From: Propionibacteriales bacterium
Lineage (GTDB): Bacteria; Actinomycetota; Actinomycetes; Propionibacteriales; Nocardioidaceae
Length of the DNA stretch: 49,063 nt
Reading direction: 5' to 3'
Assembly (NCBI GenBank): GCA_026392415.1
Contig: JAPLCC010000023.1
Location: 1 to 49,063, forward strand
In this document: positions 42,866 to 49,063 of the stretch, piece after piece
Position numbering within the stretch: the first letter of the stretch is position 1
How the letters are laid out: each line of letters begins with the position of its first letter
The notes under the pieces: generated by a model
Told to the model about the DNA's origin: nothing
Databases searched by the model: none
Seen by the model: the letters and a program-made list of their open reading frames with translations, nothing else
Position numbers and translations under genes: made by a program

Positions 42866-43657
42866 ATGATCGAGCGTCCTGTGCCCACGCCGGGCGACGA
42901 GGAGCGCGAGCTGCTCCGCCTGGCGTCGGTCGACAACTTCCGCGACGTGGCCGGTTCCGGACAGGGCTACGCGACGCGGGACGGCGGCCGGGTCCGGCCG
43001 GGCGTCTTCTTCCGCAGCAACGACCTCCGGCTCGCCGAGGAGGACCACGCCGCCATCAACGACATCGGGTTGCGCGCGATCCTCGACCTCCGCTCCGACG
43101 TCGAGATCGCGATCCACCCCGATCCCCCGGTGCCCGGAGCCGAAGCGCTGCACTTCGACGCCATCGGCATCCCGATGGAGCAGGTGGCCGGTCTGGCGAC
43201 CCGGGAGGCCGCCGCCGACCTGATGAACGAGGTCTACCGCGCCTTCGTGACGCACCCGAAGTCGCGCACCGCCTTCGGCGCGGTGCTGCGCCAGCTCGCC
43301 ACCGGCGGCCCGCAGCTCTTCCACTGTTCCGCCGGCAAGGACCGCACCGGCTGGGTCGCCGCCCTGCTGCTGCACATCGCGGGCGTCGACGACCCCACCA
43401 TCGAGAGCGACTACCTGCTCACCAACGCCCTGACCGCCGCCAGCCGTGCGCGCACCGAGGCCGAGATCGTCGCCCACCTCGGCGAGGACGGCGTCGCCGT
43501 CTACGAGCCCGTCTTCGTCGCCGACGTCGCCTACCTCCGCACCGCCCTGGCGGCGATCAAGACCGAGTACGGCGACCGCGCGTCGTACCTGCGCGAGGGG
43601 CTGGGCCTCGACGACTCCGTCATCGCCCGCCTCCGGGAGCTCCTGCTCGCCGACTGA
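42866..43657 (+). CDS. Tyrosine-protein phosphatase (PtpB/DSP-like)
   Basis: 263 residues from ATG 42866. The P-loop HCSAGKDRTG has Cys154 and Arg160, and the N-terminal LASVDNFRDVAG and FFRSNDLRLAEED are typical of bacterial lipid/tyrosine phosphatases of the PtpB type. The C-terminal AIKTEYGDRASYLREGLGL is the usual family ending. Cytoplasmic or secreted without signal peptide; substrates cannot be told. Convergent with the YihY gene. Confidence 0.9.
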   Translation: MIERPVPTPGDEERELLRLASVDNFRDVAGSGQGYATRDGGRVRPGVFFRSNDLRLAEEDHAAINDIGLRAILDLRSDVEIAIHPDPPVPGAEALHFDAIGIPMEQVAGLATREAAADLMNEVYRAFVTHPKSRTAFGAVLRQLATGGPQLFHCSAGKDRTGWVAALLLHIAGVDDPTIESDYLLTNALTAASRARTEAEIVAHLGEDGVAVYEPVFVADVAYLRTALAAIKTEYGDRASYLREGLGLDDSVIARLRELLLAD

Positions 43658-43682
43658 GCTCGGCGCTGCTGCTGCCCGTCAC

Positions 43683-44801
43683 TCAGATGGACGGCGGCAG
43701 GTTGATCGGGATCGTCGGCTCGTCGGCGGCCTCCGGGCGGGGCGGGGCCCCGGGAATGTGCTGCTTGATGATCTCTTCGGTCACCGGGTCGAGCAGGATC
43801 TCATGGCTGTCGCCGTCGCGGCCGTCGAACCGTACGGCGACCGTCTCGAAGCCCTTGTGACGCTGCATCTGGGCGTACATCGCGTACGCGCGGCGGTCGG
43901 CCTCGGTGAGGTCGACCGAGTCGGTGAACGGAGTCAGCAGGGCACGTGGCCACAGCCGGCGGGCCAGGACGACGTTGACCTCGATGCCCAGGACACCCAT
44001 GACCGCCCCGATGTAGAGCAACCCCATCAGGCCCAGGACGACGCCGAAGACGCCCGTCATGCTGTTGGCATCGGCGCTGGCGACGACGTTGGTGACGTAG
44101 GCGGTCCCGATCCACTGCAGGAGCTGCCACAGCACGGAGATGGTGTAGCCACCCGGGGCAGCGCGGATCACGTTGCTGTGGATCGCGCGGGCGGCCGCCA
44201 TCCGGAGAAGCACGGTCATCGCGGCGCCGACGATGAGCACCGTCAGGATCCGCACGAGCCAGTGGAACCAGCCGTGTTGCGACAGTTCGCCGACGAGCCG
44301 GGTCTCGGTGAGGACCGCGGAGCCGACCGAGATCGCGAAGATCGCGGTGCCGGCCGCCGCCAGGATGAAGAGACTGTTCACCCGGGTCATGACCGGGTGC
44401 GGACGGCTGTTGCGCGGCACCGCCCAGGCCGCGGACTGCACGTTCTGCAGCGCCAGGCCCAGACCGAGCGCGCCGTACAACGCGGTCAGCGAACCGACGA
44501 TGATGCCGCCGGTCGAACCCTTGAGGCCGTCGGGGCGGCCCAGCGCGTCGCCGATGATCGGGAACTGGGCCAGCGCCGAGTCGAGCACCTGCTCCTGCAG
44601 CCGGGGGTTCCCGTCGAGGACGAAGCCGAGGATCGAGGTGGCGAGCAACAGCAGCGGGAAGATCGACAAGAACGCGTAGAACGTCAGGATCGCCGCGAGG
44701 TAGTTGCCCTGGTCGTCGAAGAACTTGTAGATGACGGCCAAGGGGAAGCCAAAGACCGAGTGGCGGCGCTGGCCGCGATCGAGGTCTCCGACAAATCCCA
44801 C
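43683..44801 (-). CDS. YihY/BrkB-family membrane protein
   Basis: 372 residues from GTG 44801. Six membrane helices with the family start FFDDQGNYLAAILTFYAFLSIFPLLLL, then ALYGALGLGLALQNVQSAAW and GGYTISVLWQLLQWIGTAYV. The cytoplasmic C-terminus (about 80 residues) is charged and proline-rich. The old name ribonuclease BN is a misassignment; the true role is unknown, perhaps transport. Ribosome site is weak. Confidence 0.88.
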   Translation of the reverse strand: MGFVGDLDRGQRRHSVFGFPLAVIYKFFDDQGNYLAAILTFYAFLSIFPLLLLATSILGFVLDGNPRLQEQVLDSALAQFPIIGDALGRPDGLKGSTGGIIVGSLTALYGALGLGLALQNVQSAAWAVPRNSRPHPVMTRVNSLFILAAAGTAIFAISVGSAVLTETRLVGELSQHGWFHWLVRILTVLIVGAAMTVLLRMAAARAIHSNVIRAAPGGYTISVLWQLLQWIGTAYVTNVVASADANSMTGVFGVVLGLMGLLYIGAVMGVLGIEVNVVLARRLWPRALLTPFTDSVDLTEADRRAYAMYAQMQRHKGFETVAVRFDGRDGDSHEILLDPVTEEIIKQHIPGAPPRPEAADEPTIPINLPPSI

Positions 44802-44853
44802 GGGCGCAACCTACGGCATGAACACCCGCTCCGGCCCCGTTGTCGGGTGCGAC

Positions 44854-44943
44854 TCAGGTGAAGAGGACGACGAGCACGGCGGCGATGGCCTCGAGCGCGA
44901 TCACCAGGATCATTCCCGACAGCTCGCCGGGCTCGCCCTTCAC
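44854..44943 (-). CDS. Tiny membrane peptide, possible
   Basis: 29 residues from GTG 44943, nearly all one hydrophobic helix (MILVIALEAIAAVLVVLFT) after a short charged start. Its GTGA overlaps the stop of the preceding small ORF, a coupling that chance ORFs rarely show. No family recognised; below the size normally called. Confidence 0.4.
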   Translation of the reverse strand: MKGEPGELSGMILVIALEAIAAVLVVLFT

Positions 44944-45053
44944 CAGCCCTCGCCGTTCGCTGCCGCCGACCGCGCGAACGCGATCGTGAGGATCGATGCG
45001 ACCGACACCCAGACGACGAGCCCGACGACCGCCACACCCCACCACTGGTCCAT
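44940..45053 (-). CDS. Small single-pass membrane protein, possible
   Basis: 37 residues from ATG 45053, preceded at a slightly long distance by GAGGAAGAGG. One helix (WWGVAVVGLVVWVSVASILTIAF) and a short polar tail (ARSAAANGEGW). Overlaps the next tiny ORF by four bases. Together they look like a two-peptide membrane unit with a long structured leader. Unknown function. Confidence 0.45.
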   Translation of the reverse strand: MDQWWGVAVVGLVVWVSVASILTIAFARSAAANGEGW

Positions 45054-45089
45054 CAACGATTCATTCCTCTTCCTCAGCCGCAGGGGTGA

Positions 45090-45131
45090 GCGGTGACGGC
45101 ACCTGGGGACACAGGTGCCGTCACCGCTCGC
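45090..45131. terminator. Perfect 18-bp hairpin in the gap between divergent genes
   Basis: GAGCGGTGACGGCACCTG (45090-45107), loop GGGACA, CAGGTGCCGTCACCGCTC (45114-45131). It lies 37 bases upstream of the small membrane ORF on the minus strand. Between divergent genes a simple terminator has no obvious client, so it may be an attenuator in the minus-strand leader, the end of an unseen small RNA, or an operator. Confidence 0.7.
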
Positions 45132-45387
45132 TGGGGGGCGCTCTGTGGGATTGCACCGCTCCGGCTGCCTCATTGCCTGGCAGCGGGTCGAAGAGCCGGG
45201 GGACTCGAGGACCTGCACTAGAGACGTGTGCGAGTGCCCCTCCCTTACGGAACTGCGGGGCTTCCGGGGAGGAAGGGACAGCGACGAGAAAGCCGAGGCA
45301 ACGCGGTAACCAACGCGAGGCCTTGTCCGTCTCTTCAGTCACCGGCTCGGTCGACACCCGACCGCACACCAAGGAGGAACCGGAGCA
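45132..45387. other. Non-coding, structured stretch of unknown role
   Basis: With the hairpin this makes a 334-base gap between divergent starts at 45053 and 45388. No convincing protein is visible in any frame. Short complementary blocks occur (CTGCC/GGCAG near 45170; CCCTCCC near 45240 with GGGGAGGAAGGG near 45270), and AAGGAGG at 45371-45377 serves the plus-strand gene. I cannot assign it to a known riboswitch class. Confidence 0.5.
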
Positions 45388-45642
45388 ATGCCGCCGAACG
45401 AGACGAGGAGCCGCCCTGTGGCTCGCAATGTGCTGCATGTCCTGCGCAACCGCTGGCACCAGTTGGCTGCCGGGGCCCTGGCGCTCGATCTCGCGCTGCA
45501 GAACACGGCCGACACCCGGCTCGACTTCCTCTGGCTCGAGTTCATCTCGCCGATGTGGTTCGTCATGCTCGTCGCGACGGCCGCCGGGTTCGTCCTGGCG
45601 ATCACCAGGCGCCGACGCCGACGCGGCGGCGCCCATCGCTAG
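45388..45642 (+). CDS. Small LapA-domain-like membrane protein
   Basis: 84 residues from ATG 45388 with AAGGAGG ten bases before it. Hydrophobic segments around LAAGALALDLALQNTADT and ISPMWFVMLVATAAGFVLAI, then a run of arginines (RRRRRR); the ALQNT...DFLWLEFISPMW pattern resembles the DUF1049/LapA domain. Both ends probably cytoplasmic. Its TAG stop shares the palindrome CTAG with the stop of the convergent sigma-factor gene. Confidence 0.7.
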   Translation: MPPNETRSRPVARNVLHVLRNRWHQLAAGALALDLALQNTADTRLDFLWLEFISPMWFVMLVATAAGFVLAITRRRRRRGGAHR

Positions 45643-47153
45643 GGCGTCATCGCCTTCAGGGTCTTGCTGATCCACGACAGCGAAGGCGAAGGTGCTGGCA
45701 CAGCGCCGGCCCCGCTCACGAAGGACGACACCTGCGACCCGTCCTCGAACCCGATCTGGCCCGTCACGGGCTGCGTCGCATCGGCGTACTGCAGCGTGAC
45801 GGCGAGGGTCTCCGTCGCGGCGTCGCGGCGGGAACAGGCGAGCCGGAGCGACCCGGCACCGGGGTGGGTCTCGGCACAGGCCCACTCGGGGCCCACGACC
45901 GCTGCGACGACATTGGTCGCCTTGACGACCAGCTCGACGGGTGCGCTGCCGGCGTCAAGGATCCTGACCTCGACTCGGACCAAGGTCGCGACGGAGCTGT
46001 GCGCGACAGTGACGTACGGGGCGCTGATCGTCACAGGGATGACGGCGGGGGTGGTGGGCAACGGGAGCGGGTCCTCGGGAGTCGGGTCAACTCGCTCCGG
46101 CTCGACGGGTGCGCCCGACGGCGGTCGTGCCCCGGCCGTGGGGGCGCTCGACGTCGGCGCAGTCGGCGTGTCCGTCGGGGCGACCGGATCCTTTGACCCG
46201 CCGACGTTCGGACGTTCGACTGTCGTTGGGGACGAGCTGGGCTCGCTGCTCGGCCGCATCTCAGGCGTGTCGCTGCCGATCAGCACGAGCAGAGCGACCG
46301 AAAGACCTGCTGCCGCCGCAGCGGCTCGGCCCACTGTCGGAGCGGCGTGCACAGCGACGCCCGACGGTCCGCTGGAGAAGGCAACCGACCCCACCAGCAC
46401 GGGCACGAGCAGGCCCGAGAGGTTGGTGTTGATCTCACGGACGTCCGCAACAGCAGCACGACAGTGCTCGCAGGTCCGGAGGTGCTCCGTCAGCTTCTCC
46501 GCCCGGCGTGCGCCCAAGGTGCCACGGACGTAGCGGGGGATGTGGATTGCCGCTTCGCGGCACGCCTCGTCCTCGTTGACCACCAGGTGCTCGGCGATGT
46601 AGGCCTCGCGCAGGCCTTCTCGGGCCCGGAACGCCATCACCCCGACTGCGTTGGCCTTGATGCCCATCGCGCTGGCGGTTTCGTCGTGCGACTGACCCAG
46701 CACCTCCACGCGCCACAACACCTCGCGCCAGCCGTCGGGGAGAGCGGCGAATGCTGCCATGAGTGTGGCGTTCTCGGCGTGCTGCGAAGCCGGGTTCGGC
46801 GTACGGGCAAGGTCGGCGGGTACGACGTCAGCGACGTCCTCGACCAGGAACTGTCGCTTGTCGCGACGATGACCGTCGATGTGGAGGTTGCGGATCGTCG
46901 TCGTCAGATAAGGGAGAAACCCGAACTTCGGACCGTCACCCCGGTCGAGCTGCCCCAGGATCTTGATGAAGGCCTCACTGACGAGGTCGGCGGCACGCGC
47001 ATCGCTCCCGGTGAGCTGTCGGGCAAATCCGAGTGCCGCTCGTCGGTACCGAAGAAAAAGCTGGCCGAATGCCTCTCGGTCACCTTCGCGCGCAGCCGCG
47101 ATCAGGTCCGAATCCTCTGTGCTCCTGTTTCCCACCCTAGAAGGACGTCTCAA
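45639..47153 (-). CDS. ECF sigma factor fused to zinc anti-sigma domain, membrane helix and extracytoplasmic domain
   Basis: 504 residues from TTG 47153, or 498 from GTG 47135. Sigma region 2 (about 18-95: AFGQLFLRYRRAALGFARQL, DLVSEAFIKIL), region 4 (about 130-185: LPDGWREVLWRVEVLGQSHDE), then a ZAS-type motif with His204, His224, Cys228 and Cys231 (HLRTCEHC), one or two hydrophobic segments between 247 and 293, a Pro/Ser/Thr-rich stalk and a beta-rich domain of about 130 residues with two cysteines. Sigma and anti-sigma functions are usually on two proteins; here a cut would be needed to release the sigma part. It follows a small gene and precedes nothing else on its strand. Targets unknown. 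Confidence 0.88.
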   Translation of the reverse strand: MRRPSRVGNRSTEDSDLIAAAREGDREAFGQLFLRYRRAALGFARQLTGSDARAADLVSEAFIKILGQLDRGDGPKFGFLPYLTTTIRNLHIDGHRRDKRQFLVEDVADVVPADLARTPNPASQHAENATLMAAFAALPDGWREVLWRVEVLGQSHDETASAMGIKANAVGVMAFRAREGLREAYIAEHLVVNEDEACREAAIHIPRYVRGTLGARRAEKLTEHLRTCEHCRAAVADVREINTNLSGLLVPVLVGSVAFSSGPSGVAVHAAPTVGRAAAAAAGLSVALLVLIGSDTPEMRPSSEPSSSPTTVERPNVGGSKDPVAPTDTPTAPTSSAPTAGARPPSGAPVEPERVDPTPEDPLPLPTTPAVIPVTISAPYVTVAHSSVATLVRVEVRILDAGSAPVELVVKATNVVAAVVGPEWACAETHPGAGSLRLACSRRDAATETLAVTLQYADATQPVTGQIGFEDGSQVSSFVSGAGAVPAPSPSLSWISKTLKAMTP

Positions 47154-47200
47154 CCCGGCACAGCCTTACACCGTCGGCAGAGTTGGTTGGCCGCTCCGAC

Positions 47201-47470
47201 TCAGGTGGGGGGTACCAGCCGGGCCACCGAGAACGCGTCGCGCTCCTCGGAGTGCTGTGCCTGGGCGTCGGCGGCCGCCAAGGCCTGGATGACCGTCGGA
47301 TAGGGGCCCATGTAGTCGGTGACGCCGGTGGACGGACTCCGGTAGACGACGATGTGCGGCGCGTCGACGCCCTCCGACTCGTCGATGACCAGGGTCTCCC
47401 AGAGTCGGCTGAGGGCGCTCCGCGTGAGAACGCCTCGGGAGGCGTCCCCATACATGTCGTTCACGTGCAT
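47201..47470 (-). CDS. Small hypothetical protein
   Basis: 89 residues from ATG 47470; GTG 47506 would give 101 and overlap the lipoprotein gene end. Contains WETLVIDESEGVDAPHIVVY and YMGPYPTVIQALAAADAQAQ, a soluble alpha/beta look. No clear ribosome site for either start. It sits between a lipoprotein and the fused sigma factor on the same strand, spaced by 16 and 47 bases, so co-transcription is likely. No family recognised. Confidence 0.6.
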   Translation of the reverse strand: MHVNDMYGDASRGVLTRSALSRLWETLVIDESEGVDAPHIVVYRSPSTGVTDYMGPYPTVIQALAAADAQAQHSEERDAFSVARLVPPT

Positions 47471-47486
47471 CAAGGCGAACGCTGGT

Positions 47487-47951
47487 TCAGGTGCCCTTGA
47501 CGACACGAGCCGAGCAGATCGCGCCCTTCTGCTTGCCGTCGAAGAAGGAGTCGTACCGGATCTTCTTCTTCGCCATGCCCTCGAGCTCGATCGTCTCCTC
47601 CTTCGATCCGAACACCGTCCCGGTCTTGCGCGACGACACGGACACGGTCACGAGATACCTGGCCGGCGAATCGTCCGAGTTCTTCAGCACCCCGGTCGCG
47701 GACCACCCCGCAGGCGCCTTCGTGCAGCTGAAGCGCAGTAGCTCGCCTCGTGCCCCCTTCGGGTCCTCCAGGTCCTTGTTGTCGCCGGCGGGAACGGTCG
47801 GCGTCGTACCTGCAGTGGATGCGCTGCGGTCGGGGGTCGACCCCGTCCCCTCGTCACCGTCACCGACAACGGAGCAGGCGGACAGGGTTGCCAGCATCCC
47901 GAGACAGGCCAGGGTGCGCTGGGTGGGCGTGGGTCGCTTCGTCGTCTTCAT
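47487..47951 (-). CDS. Lipoprotein of unknown function
   Basis: 154 residues from ATG 47951, chosen over 47966 because GAGGAG lies seven bases before it. Signal peptide with lipobox TLSAC, a Thr/Ser/Asp-rich linker, then a beta-rich domain: FSCTKAPAGWSATGVLKNSD, ARYLVTVSVSSRKTGTVFG, KKIRYDSFFDG and ICSARVV, with two cysteines positioned for a disulfide, as in FxLYD-type domains. Anchored outside the membrane. Begins 11 bases after the LPXTG protein stop. Confidence 0.8.
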   Translation of the reverse strand: MKTTKRPTPTQRTLACLGMLATLSACSVVGDGDEGTGSTPDRSASTAGTTPTVPAGDNKDLEDPKGARGELLRFSCTKAPAGWSATGVLKNSDDSPARYLVTVSVSSRKTGTVFGSKEETIELEGMAKKKIRYDSFFDGKQKGAICSARVVKGT

Positions 47952-47962
47952 GCCCATTCTCC

Positions 47963-49063
47963 TCATCGTGTCTCGTAGCGGCGACGACTGGAGACAGCCA
48001 GCGCGACACCCATCAGGAGGGCAGCCAGGCCCCCGGCCAGGCCCGCAAGGGGCGGGCCGCCAGTGTTCGGCAGGGATTCGTTCGACTCCCCGGAGACCCC
48101 GGACGGGGGCGTCAGGGTCGTCGTCGTCGAGGGTGGCGTCGGGGGCAGCTCGGTGCCGGGCGGCGGAGTTCCGACAGCCGTTGCGACGTTGCGGACGTAG
48201 CCACGCCGTACGTCGGCGGCCGTGATCACGTAGGGCTCATCCGCCTCGCACGTCACCGACTGTCCCGGAGCCAGGCTGTCCGGAGCACAGGTCACCGCGA
48301 TCCCCGCGTCAGCCAGCAGCGGGTCGTCGACCACGATGTCGGTGATCGTCGTGTTGCCGGTGTTCTCGACATCGAAGACGTAGTTGATCTCGTCACCGGC
48401 GTCGTTGCGGCCGTTGCCGTTGACGTCGTCGATCGAGTCGACCCGCTTGGCCAACGTCATCCCCGGTGACGGATCCGTCGGGGTCGTCGTCGTGGTCGGT
48501 GGGGTCGTGGTCGGCGGACCGGTCGGCGGGGTACCGGTTGCGGTCGCGACGTTGGTGACCCCACCAGCATTCACATCGGCGAGGGTGATCACGTACGGGG
48601 CGTCAGCCTCACACGTCACCGACTCACCAGGTGCGAGCGCGTCGGGGTCACAGGTGATCGTGATCCCCAGACCGTCGAGCAGGGTGTCGTTGATGACGAC
48701 CGGGTCCATGGTCAGGTTGCCGGTGTTCTCGACATCGAAGACGTAGTTGATCTGATCACCGGCATCAGTCAGACCATTGCCGTTCACGTCATCAACCGAG
48801 TCCACCCGCTTGACCAAGGTCAAACCCGGGGCCGGGGTCGAGGGAACAGTCGCGTCGTCGGTGTCGGTGACCGGCGGCCCCGTCGGCGGCGTACCGGTAG
48901 CGGACGCGTGGTTGTCCACGCACCCAGCGTCGACATCAGCCTGGGTCACGTCATAGGTCGCGGTACAGGACAGCACATCGTTCGGCGCCAACGTGGCCGG
49001 CTGTGAAGGCGTGCAGGACAGGGCCGACATCGCACCCGAACCCGTGAACGCGTCCTCACTGAT
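47963..49063 (-). CDS. LPXTG-anchored DUF11-type repeat surface protein, C-terminal part (5' end outside window)
   Basis: The frame is open to the last base, so the gene continues to the right. It shows at least two full repeats of about 120 residues (LTLVKRVDS and MTLAKRVDS, each with NYVFDVENTGN, LAPGQSVTCEA and YVITAADV-type ends) separated by Pro/Thr linkers, plus part of a third. These resemble DUF11/DUF7507 stalk domains. The C-terminus has sortase signal LPNTG, a hydrophobic helix and SSRRRYETR. Covalently anchored cell-wall protein. DVNGNG stretches at each repeat resemble calcium-binding loops. Confidence 0.88.
   Translation of the reverse strand: MSEDAFTGSGAMSALSCTPSQPATLAPNDVLSCTATYDVTQADVDAGCVDNHASATGTPPTGPPVTDTDDATVPSTPAPGLTLVKRVDSVDDVNGNGLTDAGDQINYVFDVENTGNLTMDPVVINDTLLDGLGITITCDPDALAPGESVTCEADAPYVITLADVNAGGVTNVATATGTPPTGPPTTTPPTTTTTPTDPSPGMTLAKRVDSIDDVNGNGRNDAGDEINYVFDVENTGNTTITDIVVDDPLLADAGIAVTCAPDSLAPGQSVTCEADEPYVITAADVRRGYVRNVATAVGTPPPGTELPPTPPSTTTTLTPPSGVSGESNESLPNTGGPPLAGLAGGLAALLMGVALAVSSRRRYETR

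Noticed and set aside
45115..45309. 64-residue ORF on the plus strand in the gap before the LapA-like gene
   Set aside because: It overlaps the hairpin, has no ribosome site, and its composition is not protein-like.
45132..45387. Cyclic-di-AMP (ydaO-type) riboswitch
   Set aside because: A CCGGGGGAC block and a later GGTAACC block are loosely similar, but the conserved core between them is missing and the downstream gene is not of the usual type.

Overview
The window is about 49 kb of very GC-rich DNA with GTG/ATG starts, tightly overlapping operons (ATGA and TGATG junctions) and gene families typical of mycolate-related and nocardioform Actinobacteria: an mce lipid-import operon, an F420-type LLM oxidoreductase, a HelD-type RNA polymerase motor, a SigK/RskA pair, DUF222-HNH genes and a fasciclin lipoprotein. 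Gene content and the dispersed TCGAGTAG...CGTATCGAGAC repeats suggest Nocardioides or a close relative; this is inference from content, not a database match. I see no tRNA, rRNA, CRISPR, insertion sequence or prophage.

Layout. 1-13.3 kb is a lipid/sterol/alkane block: the 3' end of an AlkB-rubredoxin fusion, a convergent PucR/CdaR regulator, a divergent ChoD-like GMC oxidase, then a complete yrbEAB-mceABCDEF-mas-mas operon without its ATPase. 13.3-16.1 kb (minus strand) has a HelD/HelR-type motor followed by two small genes. 16.2-27.97 kb has a TetR regulator, a perfect 14-bp-stem terminator, a 1656-residue secreted Ig-like repeat protein, a double-headed TetR regulator, an LLM oxidoreductase, an OYE/FadH-type flavoenzyme behind a KstR-like operator, an enoyl-CoA hydratase and a homocysteine methyltransferase.

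28.2-32.6 kb holds a DUF222-HNH pseudogene with two in-frame UGA codons, a field of palindromic repeats, and a RimK ligase (with an RCK_C-like tail) divergent from a retropepsin-like zinc protease and an aspartoacylase-like hydrolase, probably a peptide-tagging and trimming set. 32.6-41.9 kb is a SigK regulon: a membrane molybdopterin oxidoreductase and a fasciclin lipoprotein, each behind an identical CCAATCC-N16-CGAAT promoter, then sigK, rskA, an amine-oxidase/DUF1365 protein, two cyclopropane-synthase-like methyltransferases and a DUF1295 membrane enzyme. A 106-bp palindromic repeat sits in frame between the amine oxidase and DUF1365 parts and appears to have fused two normally separate genes.

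41.9-49.06 kb contains a symmetric array of five 21-bp repeats, a dienelactone-hydrolase-like protein, a tyrosine phosphatase, a YihY/BrkB membrane protein, two tiny membrane ORFs, an 18-bp perfect hairpin in a 334-bp gap, a LapA-like protein, an ECF sigma factor fused to its own membrane anti-sigma region, a lipoprotein and the 3' part of an LPXTG-anchored DUF11-type repeat protein running off the window.
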